Positions 11,521 through 23,130 of a stretch of DNA of 64,000 bases are shown here, piece by piece. The stretch spans positions 564,781 through 628,780 of the forward strand of contig VZQC01005585.1 in assembly GCA_009823505.1 (NCBI GenBank). The letters run 5' to 3'. This stretch comes from Rhizomys pruinosus (taxonomy: Eukaryota; Chordata; Mammalia; Rodentia; Spalacidae). Under the pieces are notes generated by a model that worked only from the letters and a program-made list of their open reading frames with translations, did no database searches and was not told where the DNA came from. How positions within the stretch are numbered: position 1 is the first letter of the stretch; each line of letters starts with the position of its first letter. Made by a program: the position numbers and the translations under genes.

Positions 11521-12426
11521 TATTTTTAATCAGTACATACAATATGAAAACTCTACATGTTAATGGACACCACGTGATGCTTGAAAACATATATTCATTG
11601 TGTAGTACTCAGATCTGGCTAAATATATCTATTTCTTTAATCACTTATCTCTCTCTATATATATATACATATATATTATGTGTGTGTATTTAAATCAAAT
11701 ATATTTTCCCTAAAAAGCCAAAAACAGAAACTTTGAGAGGACATCTTGAATGAAACGTAAAGAATCAAGTGAAGGAAGTAGTCACTAAAATGGAAAAAGG
11801 GAAAGAGAAAAGAGGGAGTTTGAATGGGAGAAACAAGAAAGCCAGAAGTCAGATATTTGAGCAATTCTTCAAAAAAGTATCATAAGCATCCATGTGCAAA
11901 TAAAAAACTAAAGTTGAGTTGATTTACATTTTAGGATCAATCTTGTAATTTGAATTATTGAAATATTAAGTCTAATATTGAAATATTAAGTTTTATATAC
12001 ATAATAAGGTAATATATTATATCAGAATAATAATAACTACTATAATAATCATTATCTCATTTAATATTTGTAACAGCCATATAAGATTATTGAATTTACT
12101 CATATATGAATAAATTTGGAGCTTGGAAAGTATATGATAGTCACCAGAATCACAGAGGACAGTTGCAAACTGTGTTGAAACCTTGTGTTAAATCAAGTAT
12201 CCAGGCGAACTTTCTACAATGATAAATATAACCTCAGTTTGTAATACTTCAGAGTCACAAGCCACATGTGGATACTGAGACTTGAAATGTGCTTAATGCA
12301 ACTGAAGAAGATTAATATTCAGTGGAATAAAGTATAAATAAATATTTAATATTTATAAAGAAATATTTAATTAGTCAATTAAATACTTAATGGAATTAAA
12401 TACTAATCATTTGAAATTTAAATAGT
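11521..12426. other. No gene seen; AT-rich
   Basis: It contains an AT microsatellite (11655-11685) and short ATATTAAGT repeats near 11955-11995. 12055-12160 may be a MIR/L2 relic ('tatctcatttaatatttgt'), too diverged to claim. Confidence 0.45.
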
Positions 12427-12625
12427 GGGCTGGGGATGGCTTAGTGGTTGAGAGCACTTGCTGTCCCTGCAAAGAACCTGGGCCTAGTTTCCAGCACCAC
12501 ATGGTAGCACACAACTGTCTGCAATTCCCATTCCAGGGAATCCATTGCCCTCTTCTGGCTTTCATGGACATCAGGCATTCATGTGATATACATACATGTA
12601 AATAAAACACTCATACACATAAATA
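12427..12625 (+). repeat. B2 SINE, diverged
   Basis: Head 'gggctggggatggcttagtg', then 'gttgagagcacttgctgt', 'gccctcttctggctttcat' and a tail with 'aaataaaacactcatacac'. Plus orientation. Confidence 0.85.
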
Positions 12626-12639
12626 TTTTCAGGATAAAT

Positions 12640-13375
12640 CTTAAGTTTCTGTGGCTCTTTGACATGCTGACATCATTGCAGTAGGTTCATCTGAACGAGG
12701 TCCCAGGAGCCTGTAAGACTCTGTTTCCGTACGGCTGTGCACTTTACTTCGTCCCCTGGCTCTTACAGTCTTTTCTCCCCCTCTTCTGAAATGATCATTG
12801 AGCTCTGGGTGGGTGAAGTTTAATGCAGGAGGCCTGTCCAGGGACCCACACCCTGCAGACTTCTATTCTCTATTCTCTGGCCATCTGTGGGCTTTTGTGT
12901 TTATTGCCCTTTGTTGCATGAGGGCACTTCATTGATGAAAATTGCATTAGTATTCTCTCTACCCTGTTCCACTATGTTCCATGAGCCTTATATGTCACTT
13001 AGTGTTGGCATTTCACACACACTTATATAAACCCAGCATAGAACTGGGGAAAAGAGCAGAAAACCCCATTCTTAGGCAAAGAACTGTTGGTAGCGATTAC
13101 TACTGGGTCAGGGAGAGTAGATCTTCTTCAAGTGGAAGACTCTAGATAGGCTAAATAGACCCCAGTGGATGAACTTGAACTGAGTGAAATCTGGGTTCCC
13201 TAACTTGACTCCACAGGCCTTAACATATATGACAGCATATGTGAAATCTAGTGGGGTTGGCTATGGGGGGGGGTTCTAGATGAGAGAGGGGGTATAATGG
13301 TGGTTAAAATGTTTGGATATGAAATGCACACAAATTCAATTAAAAATAAATAAAATATTTTAAAAGATTAAAAAT
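12640..13375 (+). mobile_element. Lx-like L1 insertion with inverted 5' part
   Basis: 12640-13010 is in reverse orientation ('cttctgaaatgatcattgag', 'tgttccatgagcctta'), while 13017-13375 is in sense orientation and runs to a G-rich tract (13257-13300) and an A-rich end. In unbroken copies (27735-27790) the sequences at the left end of the inverted part and the start of the sense part are neighbours. That is the signature of twin priming, a known L1 integration outcome. Confidence 0.55.
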
Positions 13376-13418
13376 AAAGATATGGACTACAGATGCCAAG
13401 TAGTCTCTTGAACAACAA

Positions 13419-13457
<39 letters not shown>

Positions 13458-14132
13458 ACCAGTTTTGCCCAGACTCTGTCTACAGGATACATGGTGTTTT
13501 AGGACTTAGTAAAAGTAAATAAGTACATATTGGACAACATTGGTTTGAAGGCTGATAAAAACGGTAATGCATCTGAGTTAATTGGTGATATAAATTGCTG
13601 TTGTCCACATTAGCTTTAACTAAAATCTGTATAACAATTACTTTGGGATTGGTATAAACAAATGTTCTCTATAATTTTGCTGTCATATAGTATCACCTGG
13701 TAGCAATCTCTTTCACCTATAGGATGATTTAACTCAAAAATAAACTTTGTTTCCCAAGTTAATCACATACAGTAACCCAAAACAGCATGGGTGAACTTGA
13801 TGAAATCTGTGCCTTGATTCCACCCTATAGGTATGTATAAAACAACTGCTTTTTTGAGACTCATGGGTCAAAAATAAAAACCTTAAATAAAAAAGGGGGA
13901 TATAGATAGATATGAAAACTTTTTGTCAAAAAACCTTGCAACCCAAATCTTAAAACTAACTATGGGAAAGGATTTGTATGTTCCAACAGGCCAGAGTATC
14001 ACCAACTTAATGGCTGAGAAAGAAAATGCAGCTTTGCAGTGAGTAGGATGTACCAGAAAGTGCCAGCAGAAGGATTGACTCCTCTGGGCATTGAAGGGAA
14101 GAAATGCCTCAGATTGCTGCAGACATCAGGCC
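13376..14132. other. No gene seen; (AAAT)n tract
   Basis: It contains about ten AAAT units at 13418-13458. The remainder has no frame or family I recognise. A purine run 'aaataaaaaaggggga' near 13885 resembles a polypurine tract, but no LTR start follows. Confidence 0.4.
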
Positions 14133-15655
14133 CCTCTGTGGATCCTACTAGTAACAACTATTTTTAATGATTCCTAACGAAGCTTACCTTCTAGGTGCCG
14201 CAAAGGTTTTAATACAAGAGACTTTCTTAACTCCCCCCCATAGAATAAGGAGAAATATGATGATGATGAGGTCGTTCTCCAGCTGTAGATTGGAGCCAGC
14301 TGTTATAGAGGTATTCTCTTGTAAAATCAGTAAAACTGCCTTCTTTAATTGACTAATGGACATAGAAACTGTGAAAAGGATTATTCTCTATTCAGAACCA
14401 AATATAATGCTAAAGTCTCCTTAAGCTATGCACTTAAACAAAATATATTAATACAGGAGCTCTGACATCAACAATGGATTATTCTACCAAGGAGATGTTG
14501 GCCAGGGGATCCAAGCCCCCACAAAAGGTAAAGGCTCCTTGCCTCCAAACTGGGATATCTGCAGGAAGAGAGGCGATAAGGCCCTGCTGTTGAAGACCTG
14601 ATATAAACATGGGAAAGATGTATGGAGACCGCACTTGCAAGTATACAGATGGTCTCTGGAATGCCAGAGAGTGTTACCAAAGGCCACTAAACCAATAAAG
14701 CAAATATAGGTCTCCTTGAGTCAAGCAAGACTCCTCCGTCAGCACCAGCTACACCTCATCTGCCTGGAAATACTGTGCAGCAGTGGCAGCCATATGTCTG
14801 TATATCCCAAATCTAATTGGCTATTAGCTCTCTCCTTGGAGGAATAACCCACGGCTGATGCCACAAGCTTACATCCTCTAATGGTTAGGAGATGTTATAA
14901 ACCACACGAAGACCCTGCCATACTTAACAGAAGAAAATGTAATTCATGAATTAACATACCATCCAAACATCTGTGTCTATACCAAAGTAACCTACCATAA
15001 CAATTAGTACTGTTTAAATACCTATATATCTAATTGCGTGTGCTTCATTAGTAGGATCGAAAGGCTATATATTATACTGTTTAAATACCTATATATCTAA
15101 TTGCATGTGCTTCATTAGTAGGATCGAAAGGTTATGCCTGGACAAGCTGGCAGCCCATGAAAGAAAACAGCCAGAATTGACTAGAGACCAAGACAACAGC
15201 TCCAGAGAAAGTAGACTGTTTTGCTTCTCATCCACCTGTGCCCCTTTTCTAAGCCTAGGGAACAATCTGCGGAAGAGGGGGCGTGGTAGAATGTAAGGGC
15301 TGCGATTGGGGTGAATGGTGAAACTACAACAATATAGACTGGACACTCATTTGATCAACTTGATTGAACATACAAGCCCCCCCTGCTGGATGGTGGGACC
15401 CATGAGCTGTGTGGGTTTGGGCACAACTGCTTGCAAATTGGTTTTACATGAAGGATGCTTGTACTCACAAATTATCACTTATTGTTAAAAAAATGTAAAC
15501 AAAACAAAAAAAAAGCAGAGAAAGATGCAGAAAACTTACAGCAGAATGCATGATCTGGGATGGGTAGGGGTGGGGTGGGGGGAAGGGAAGGGGATATATG
15601 CCTGAACTGAATTGGAAAATGATGTATGAAATACACAAAACATCAATAAAAAAAA
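14133..15655 (+). mobile_element. Unrecognised 1.54-kb poly(A) retroelement, copy B
   Basis: The sister of 3101-4638. Both copies stay in register at 11,032 bases apart over at least 3109-4314, so no net indel separates them there. The frames on both strands are preserved, and the 70-codon reverse frame at 14468-14680 is identical in protein to the one at 3436-3648. The same 67-bp internal duplication is present (15008, 15075). The end has the G-rich tract (about 15557-15590) and a 'catcaataaaaaa' tail. I could not find a convincing target-site duplication, so its left border is set by where similarity with copy A stops. Confidence 0.65.
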
Positions 15656-16390
15656 GAAAGAAAATAGAAATAAATAAATAAATAAATCTTAATAAAATTC
15701 AAATGGATCAAATGGCCGCATGGTCCTAACATGGACCATAGATAGTATTTAGTACAACTTGAAATAGATTACCTTGGATTTGGGTAATGCAAAATTTTGT
15801 GTGATATTCTGAAAGATTTCACAAACTTTTTCTTAGCCTTAACAAATTGAAATATCACTACCTAACTAATTTTTAAATGAAAACCAATACTGCATGTGGA
15901 AAAATTATGTGATAATTTTTATTACTAAATAATATGATAGTTTACTTGTACCTTGAATTAAATAGTTTATTTAAAAGGCACTTTTCTCAAGTGAAAGGGA
16001 AATTCCTTTATTTGTGCCAGCTAGACATGGACTGAACACCATACTAGAGAAGTTAGAGAAGAGATGAAAGCCAGGGTATCTGGGTACTTAGAATGAGTTA
16101 CATGTAGACAGTGCAGATGAAAGGGCAATGGGAGCTGTCTTCTCCTGCCTGTCACCAGTCAGTATGGCAGGCTATGCTGAGAAAGCAGGGTAGTGGCAAT
16201 GGGGAATTTAATAGAATTCTCTCAAGAGCATGTAAGGTGACTCTTTTCCCTGCATGCTCTCCTTCATGCCAAATAATTTAAAGCTAATAATAATGGGCAG
16301 GAATCTTATATAGTGTCTTTTCTTTTTCCTCTTTACAAAGCCTTCTCACCTCTCTCTTCTCCTTGCCTTCTTCAACCACGAGATAATTCC
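15656..16390. other. No gene seen
   Basis: It opens with a short AAAT run that may belong to the tail of the preceding element. The rest is plain sequence. 16340-16375 is pyrimidine-rich. Confidence 0.45.
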
Positions 16391-16735
16391 CTGCCCTTAA
16401 ACAAACATTGCAGTGGGCATTCACTTTGTGTCTGACACCTTGAAAAGCAACTAAAGTTTTACCTAACCAAGAACAGTTTGTGAATTAAAAACAATGTTTT
16501 AGTGCTGGGCCTTGAGTTACTCTACTATAATTCCAGCCTGTAAGACTGAAGCCCAAGGAGATCCCAAGTTCTAGGCCAGCCTGTGCCACACGGGGAGACC
16601 TTTCATCTGAAAAAAAAGTTTTCCCCACAAAGAACTCAAGTTAATTATTCTATTACAATGGAATAAATTGGAAGTTTTTCCTCCCTGTTTAATTTTCATA
16701 TTCTTCACTCTTAAATGAATAAAAGTATTTTAACA
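16391..16735. repeat. 350-bp duplicated segment, copy 2
   Basis: Partner of 2067-2416 in the same orientation. Shared blocks include 'tgtgaattaaaaacaatg', the B1-like part (16500-16615) and 'attggaagtttttcctcc'. It sits about 730 bases after the second 1.54-kb element, whereas copy 1 sits about 690 bases before the first, so the two duplicated pairs are not one simple block. Confidence 0.55.
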
Positions 16736-16899
16736 GTGCAACAATTAAAGGGCTTTATGCCTCCACTTCCTCTTTTGTAACAGATATTTCTTAGACTTTC
16801 TTGGGAAGCTCTGAGTTTGTTGTGATAGTGATTGCAGAAGGGAGTTTGACTGACTGCACATGTGTGAGAGTCATGCATACATTATGCAGGACAAAACTC

Positions 16900-17044
16900 A
16901 GCAGCATGCTCTCAGAGACAAACTTCTGAAAAGACTGGTTGACTCAGGCCCCACCTATACAGAGCTCAGTTCCTAAAAATAGGTGCTAAGTTGCATCCTT
17001 TAGACACAGGGCTAAAATAAATTCAGCAGTCCCGTCCACTTGCT
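16900..17044 (+). promoter_or_regulatory. Xirp2: Candidate muscle promoter of the short Xirp2 transcript
   Basis: Within 110 bases there are an AP-1-type site TGACTCA (16940-16946), a perfect MEF2 consensus CTAAAAATAG (16973-16982) and a TATA-like TAAAATAA (17013-17020), followed about 30 bases later by a stretch that ends in a good splice donor. Xirp2 (myomaxin) is reported as a MEF2A target, which fits. Only the motifs are seen; promoter activity and the start site are inferred. The distance to the first clear Xirp2 coding exon is 38 kb, which is long but usual for this large gene. Confidence 0.5.
16973..16982 (+). promoter_or_regulatory. MEF2 binding site
   Basis: CTAAAAATAG matches the MEF2 consensus YTA(A/T)4TAR at every position. 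It lies about 65-75 bases before the likely start site. A single 10-mer can occur by chance in AT-rich DNA; the weight comes from its place beside a TATA-like box and a donor-bearing exon candidate. Confidence 0.6.
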
Positions 17045-17201
17045 TCATTGACCCTTCTGTGGAGCAGGCCTCCACTCTGCTGGCTGTATTCAGGGGACTG
17101 GGAAATGTGCTGTACTTGAAACAAGGGAGGAACTACACAGGGAAGAATTGCAAATCTGTAAGACATTGGCACGAAGTTGAGGTGGAAGTCTGTTGCAAAA
17201 G
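17045..17201 (+). other. Xirp2: Candidate non-coding first exon of Xirp2
   Basis: The stretch from about 17045 to 17201 is less AT-rich than its surroundings and ends in AAAAG followed by GTATGT (17202-17207), a strong donor. Its start is only a guess, placed about 25-30 bases after the TATA-like box. It has a small upstream frame (ATG at 17105, stop TGA at 17117-17119) and no in-frame ATG that would reach the donor, so it would be 5' untranslated sequence. Joined to the exon at 55099, the first Xirp2-frame ATG is at 55191. An M-CAT-like CATTCCT lies just inside the intron (17239-17245). It could instead be an exon of the long isoform or no exon at all. Confidence 0.45.
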
Positions 17202-17375
17202 GTATGTGTCATTGATGTGTGTTTCCAAAGTTATAAAACATTCCTTTAATTGTTAAAACTGGGTGATGACCAAAAGTCAAATTGTCATCATTACCAAAAT
17301 TTTTCATTTGGGTTTTGTTCTTATGACTATATTTAGCATGCTTAAGACTATAAAAACTAGGACAATACAATAGTT

Positions 17376-17540
17376 TCTTTTTTTTCTTTTTTTTTGGTCT
17401 TTTCGAGACAGGGTCTCCTTGTAGCCCCAGCTGTCCTGGAACTCACTCTGTAGACCAGGCTGGCCTTGAACTCACAAAGATCCGCCTGCCTCTGCCTCCC
17501 AAGTGCTAGGATTAAAGGCATGCGCCACCACGCCCAGCAA
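17376..17540 (-). repeat. B1 SINE
   Basis: T-rich tail at the left, 'gagacagggtctccttgtag', 'gtagaccaggctggccttg', and the head at the right ending 'gcgccaccacgcccagc'. Minus orientation, close to consensus. Confidence 0.92.
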
Positions 17541-19038
17541 TAGTTTCTTTTTAAGAAATTAATTTTTGTATTTAACATTGTAGAGCAGTGAGTTCAGGTT
17601 AATAAATAGTTGGGAGATAAAACTATACTACAATTTATAGCTAAAAGGGAAATTGGAAAAATATTTTGTCTTTTTTGACCACAATATTGAATAAACACAT
17701 TAAAATAAATAATTGTAGTTCCTGGAATCTGGTGAGGAAAAAGATATTTTCAAAATATTTTCAACTGTTGCAGCTTGCTCAGTCAGAGAAATGTATGGAA
17801 ATTATTCCTTTCCAGGCTTAGTTTGACATTTTTAATTTTTTCTCTAGCCACGGGTTTATGTCCTTTGGGAGTTTCACTGCAGTAAAGATTAAAGAATCAG
17901 GTTCTTACATGTTTCTCGGAATTAAGAAAAGCACTACTGGTTGGATCTGCCAGCCCTAATTACGATAACTACAAACGTAAACAGAAGAGTCTAAGATTGT
18001 TCTTTGAAGGTATCATGCCCTATATACTATTTCAAATGGATTTTTCTGCCTTCAATTGCCTGTGAACACCTTAATTTGTTCCTGGTGTGCGGTAAATGTT
18101 TAGATGTTAAAACACTGAAGTGATTTGGGCATGCCATTATAACAGGATCTCTAAGACGCCATTGAAAAACAAGGACACTTTAAGATTGCATAATGCAGGG
18201 TTTAAATTTAGCCAGCTGATGCTGAACTGAAAGATATTTTATTTTTACCAGAGCTCTATTTGGTCACTGGCAAGCTGTAGGTTGTTTGAATTATTTTAAA
18301 ATTTTATGCTAAAGTGCCAAGGACAAACTAAAATATTTACCTCAGCTACACTCAGAGCTATGGATTTTTAAATTAAAGAGAACCTGTTGAGAGTTTTAGA
18401 AGACATCATTAGTGAGTGGCAAAAATATTGGGGCAGAAATTAGAAAGTCTGAATTTTATGCTTCAGTACTTCTCTACTTCTCTGGTTGTGAATATTTTCT
18501 CTTCTTCCTATCAACATATCAACTAAAGGCAAGATCCATTTTAAAATGTCATTCAGCATTTCAGATGTCTGCAATGTGGCAAGGTGCCAGGTGCCTAGGG
18601 AACATGCAGTCTGGAGTGTGGACACAGGGCTGCCTCTTCCCACCCATATTGGGCGTCTTTAAGGCAAAACTTTCCTTAGGCTTTTGAAAAATGAAAGTTG
18701 ACATTCTTTAAGGATCACAGGATGCTTTACTTCAGAATAGTTCCTGCAAATTCGTCAGTGCAGGCCTCCGGGCTAATGGGATTACAGAGGAGCAGAGTGT
18801 TCCCTTTCTTCAGGTCAGCTTTTGGGGGGAAATCCCACCAAGTTCATAGATAATTTACCATTGTTTACAGGTTTTAACCTGTTATTTAATCAGTTCCAGA
18901 ATTTTAACTCTCCCTCTTTATTTTCTACAATTGAAAAACTGCCCCACATCAGAATTTTTCCCTACCTGAAAACTGTTACACATGGTGAAATTATTTTAGG
19001 TCTGAGATTGATATTCTCATTTCCTCCTTCTCCTCTCT

Positions 19039-19040
<2 letters not shown>
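17541..19040. other. Repeat-poor unique sequence
   Basis: 1.5 kb with no SINE, L1 or microsatellite, unusual for this window. No exon seen: frames at 18412-18687 and on the reverse strand are unsupported by splice sites or motifs. It may hold conserved intronic regulatory sequence near the candidate promoter; I cannot test that. Confidence 0.4.
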
Positions 19041-19085
<45 letters not shown>

Positions 19086-19095
19086 ACGCTCATAT
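19041..19095. repeat. (CA)n microsatellite
   Basis: About 20 CA units followed by imperfect CA/TA units to 19095. Confidence 0.95.
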
Positions 19096-19100
19096 ACACA

Positions 19101-21720
19101 GAAAAAAAAATAGAGAGTCACTAATTTAGGTCTTAAAAGACACCATTCATTCAATAAGGCCTGCTTGATAGTGAAGAGTCATGTAATTTATGAACCAAGG
19201 TTGACACTTAATAAGTGCCTGGTGATGTAGCTCCAGGATTTTTGATTGAACAATCTGTGGGAGATAGAACTTAATGGTAATTATTGAGTTCTTTTTTATT
19301 TGCACCCCATCCAGTCTTCTGAAAGTATTCAGGTTATGCTTTGAAATTCAATTAAAGTATAATTTGCTCTTTCCTGTTTCTGAAAAAGGAAAGAAAAAAC
19401 TGCTGGTTCATTCAAATCAAAGTTTCTTCCCTTAGAGAATGATCAGTAAAGGCAGCCTTCTCAAATTCAGGAAAGCCTTTTTAGAACACTAATTTATTCC
19501 AAGTAGGTACATGGTCTTTGTATGATTGTATGTGATATTGTAGTGTCTGTTTCCTGGCACTACTTCTAACACTGAATGTATATTTTCCAACAACAAGCAG
19601 TTCTCCAATTCTGTAATAACAACTGAGTGTCCTACCACTAAACACATTTATAGCACTAGTGCTTTGACTTAGCTAAGACCCCAGGAGATATAGACTAAGT
19701 CATACACGATTAACCAGATACCACCTAACCTGGAGAGCCTAAGCTTCTGGCACATTATCTTAGCTGACTACTGATGGAGAGGATGCCACAGTATTAGTCA
19801 TTGAATGACTCACAGAACTTAGGAGAGTGTTGTGCATACTACCTCTGCTATGTTATACAAAGTACACTTCCACTAAAGCAACATGGAAGAGATGCACAGA
19901 GCAAAGTATGGAGGGTAATGTGAAACACAGAGCCAGAGTGACTTATATAGGCCAGTTTGGAGACCAAGAGATCATTACAATAAAATGGCTTACTGGGATG
20001 GTTCAGGAGTCAGCCAGAAAACACTAGGTTCTAGGACAAGTTCCTCAGCTACCAGCAGCAAAAGGAGAGGAAGTTGCAAAAATGCCCACAGAAGGTAGAC
20101 TGAAGAACATTTTTAGAGCAAAGTCTTACAGACATCTGGGATGTTCATACTGACCAGACTGAACACTGGTGTTGGGGACAGGACAAGTCCTAAAGAAGTA
20201 CTGCTTTATTCCAGATTGGTTGGGGATAGTAAGTAGCGTGGATAAGCTCCAGAGTGCTGCCACCTGGGGCCTGGAGTTTAATTGGAGTCCAATTTTCCCA
20301 TCTGTGTGGGAATGTGGAATAATCATTATTGGTGAGGTGTGCAACTGTTAACCGATTAACTATCCTTGTCTTTACTATCCTCCATTCTTTGCAACTAAAC
20401 TTAAAACATTTCAGATATTTTTCTATTATTGTCACAAACCCCACAGATCCTTCACTTAGGGATTTTTATTATAGAGCTAAATTTGCACCCTCTCTCGCCT
20501 ACTCAGAGGTAGGAAGGAGATCAGAAAACACTAACTTTCTTATCCCTTGGTTGGTTTTCCAGGCAGTCTGTTTCCATTCTGAAGCTAGGTCCCACTCTCC
20601 AAACACTACTTATTCATATACTCGTTTTATACATTCCCCTAAGTGTATAAAATCATCATCTCTGAGACTTCAGTGGTTTTCTTACCCAGAACTAAGAACA
20701 GGAAACAAGTATTTGTTTCATAATATGATATATGTTCACAATGTGGTCTTTAAAATGTCACCTATAAACTACAGATTGAAAAAAAAACCTCCTTTCTACT
20801 CATTTGCCTCATCATTGGAATCCACCTTTTGTGAATTTAATTCACCAGAGTCCTTTTCCATTTGTATCAGTAAATGCATAAACAAAAACAATTAGTCAGT
20901 AAAAAAAAGCGAAAAATTTACTTCCTTAAAATCAGCAAATTCAACCCTTTGTGTTACTTTAGATTCACCAAACGACAGTGAATTCATGTTGAATGATGCT
21001 TGGGAGTTTGGGAACCTCAAATGTGGCATCCAAATTCCTGCCATCATCATCATATTTCTTAAAATACTGCCAAAGTTAATAGGAATATGTTATGTTGATA
21101 ACACAAAAAATATCTTAAAGTTCTACATTACGAAGCAGAGACCCTGGAACTAGTTACCCACATAACATTTCAGGACAGAAACCAAAAAGTCTTGACTTAG
21201 TTTGATCTGGGGGCTGCTTTTCTTCTGGGAGTCTGTGGTACAACATCAGCCCCACCCCACCATAGCCCTCATAACCTGGGGTACATTGCACAGCACCCTC
21301 CTGATAAATGCTTATTATTTTAGACAGAACTAGCCTTTGGTTGGTTTCATTTTGCATTTCATGCTACTGTTAAAATTAGGGAAACTTATCTAAAAGATAA
21401 TAAACTTTGAAATACTGAAATAACACTAGTCACCTTCTCTCACCACAATGCCAGTCCTAGAATATTCCCAAGGATTTGGAAATTAAGCAACCTAAAATCA
21501 TTCCTAATTCGAGGAACTAGCATAATATTTCAAAATACTTTGAACTACCAGAAAATAAAATCATGACAAATCAAATTTGATTGGATGTGGCTAAATCAAT
21601 GTTTTGAGAGCTCTACTAGTTTTCAAGATATAAAAAGTGAAAAATCAAAACCTTTTATAAAAAAAAGTGGAAAGGAAAAGCATAAAAGATAAAAGAAGAT
21701 CAGCAAAAATAAAAACGGGG
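19101..21720. other. Mostly unique, no gene seen
   Basis: 2.6 kb without a recognisable repeat. The longest unspliced frame in the window, 188 codons at 20329-20895, lies here. It has low-complexity stretches, no known domain, no supporting start context and no reading beyond its stops, so I do not call it a gene. Confidence 0.45.
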
Positions 21721-21723
21721 ATT

Positions 21724-21880
21724 ATGCCAGTGTGGTGGTGCACGCCTTTAATCCTAGCACTTGGGAGGCAGAGGCACGTGGAATCTCTGTGAGTTCGAGG
21801 CCAGCCTGGTCTACAGAGTGAGTTCCAGGACAGCCAGAGCTACAGGGAGACCCTGTCTCAAAAAGAACAAAAAAAAAATG
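21724..21880 (+). repeat. B1 SINE
   Basis: 'atgccagtgtggtggtgcac', 'gaggccagcctggtctacag', 'gaccctgtctcaaaaag' and an A-rich tail. Plus orientation. Confidence 0.92.
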
Positions 21881-22105
21881 GGGATTATAAGATAAAAACA
21901 AAGAAATGAGTTATTTTTTGGAAAAATTATAAAATCCTAGCAGTATTCAATAAGACAATAGAGAAAAAATGTTTCTGATATTGCAGGATAAGGAATAAAA
22001 AGAAAGATGTTGTTACTAATCCTTCAACTGTTATAAGGATAAATAAGGAGATATTATGGAACTTTGGGTTAAATTTGATAACTTGGTTTAAAAGAATAAA
22101 TTCCT

Positions 22106-22322
22106 GGGGCTGGAGAGATGGCTCAGTGGTCCACTGCTCTTGCAGAGAACCTGGGTTAAGTTTCCAGCACCCACAAGTTGGCTAACAACTGTCCATAACT
22201 CCAGTTCCAGAAGATCCAATGCCCTCTTCTGACCTCCTACTGCATGATATACATGTGCAACTACATACATGCAGGCATTCTAGTCATACATAAAAAATAA
22301 TAAAAATAAAACATTAAAAATA
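22106..22322 (+). repeat. B2 SINE
   Basis: Head 'ggggctggagagatggctca' at 22106, then 'tgcagagaacctgggttaag', 'gccctcttctgacctcc' and a tail of AAAAATA units. Confidence 0.92.
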
Positions 22323-22618
22323 AAAGAACAAATTCCTGTCAAATCACAACTCAAAATTACAAAAAAGAAATAAAACCTATAACTATTAGAACTAATGAAA
22401 ATGAATTTAATAAGGCCAATGAGTACAATATCAGTAAAATCAATTTTTTCTGTGTACTTGTATCAAGTAGGAAATGAAATGGGAAAGCAAATCTCTGACA
22501 GAAAGGCCACAATAATCACATGCCTAGGACCGAATTCATGAAATGTGGAAAAGTCTACACTGAGGATGAAACATTTTTCATATATCATTGTTATTGCACT
22601 GTTGTACATTTGATACAC
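22323..22618. other. No gene seen
   Basis: A-rich, plain sequence between two B2 copies. Confidence 0.5.
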
Positions 22619-22858
22619 TCCTTTTTAATTATTTATTTTCTATGTGTATGAATGTACTGTCTGCATGTAGGTTTGTGCACCCGTATCGTGCAATGCCGCG
22701 GAGATCAGAAGAGGGTTTCGGATTCCCCTGGAACTGGAGTGCTCCTGGAATTGGAGTTACAGACAGTTCTTGGCAGCCATGTGGGTGCTGGGGATCGAAC
22801 CCGGGTCCTCTGCAAGAGCAGTCGGCGCTCTTAACCTCTAGGCTATCTCTCCAGCCCC
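22619..22858 (-). repeat. B2 SINE, young copy
   Basis: Minus orientation: 'gtgtatgaatgtactgtctg', 'gatcagaagagggtttcgg', a direct 'ctggaattggagttacagac' and the head ending 'ctctccagcccc' at 22858. It shares the 'tggaactggagt...tggaattggagt' internal duplication with the copies at 33521, 41474, 50958 and 57701, so it belongs to the same young subfamily. Confidence 0.93.
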
Positions 22859-23130
22859 GTTTGATACACTTCTTAATCAAATTTAGACCCCTTCCCCCAT
22901 TCATGTCATTCCCTCAAACTTCCCCACCCCAGCCAGACCTCATGCATTCTGCCATACATCCTAATTCCTATACAGTCAAGCAACTGTACCCAGATATCCC
23001 TCAGTGCAAATGCACCCACTGAAGTCTAGTTGGCCTATCTAGGGATCTTAAGGAAGGTCTACTCCTCTTCATCTAGTAGTAATCAGTCTCCAACAGTTAC
23101 CAGGTTAGAGCTGACCTGCCTCCCATTCCC
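22859..23130 (-). repeat. Lx-like L1 3' end fragment
   Basis: 'cttaatcaaatttagacccc' matches the 3' end at 5190; the C-rich run, 'catgcattctgccatacatc' and 'tagtcagcctatct'-like sequence follow. The B2 at 22619 sits at its 3' end. Confidence 0.5.

Noticed and set aside
13870..13900. Retroviral polypurine tract with a following LTR
   Set aside because: The purine run is present, but no TG-starting LTR, inverted ends or target duplication follow.
17059..17256. Coding exon reading through the candidate first exon
   Set aside because: The frame lacks an ATG and runs past the strong donor at 17202. The stretch fits 5' untranslated sequence better.
20329..20895. 188-codon open frame
   Set aside because: Low-complexity composition, no recognisable domain and no splice or promoter context. 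It is the longest chance frame in 64 kb of AT-rich DNA.
22859..23130. Coding sequence in the frames at 22588-23022
   Set aside because: The frame is formed by a B2 SINE joined to L1 3'-end sequence.
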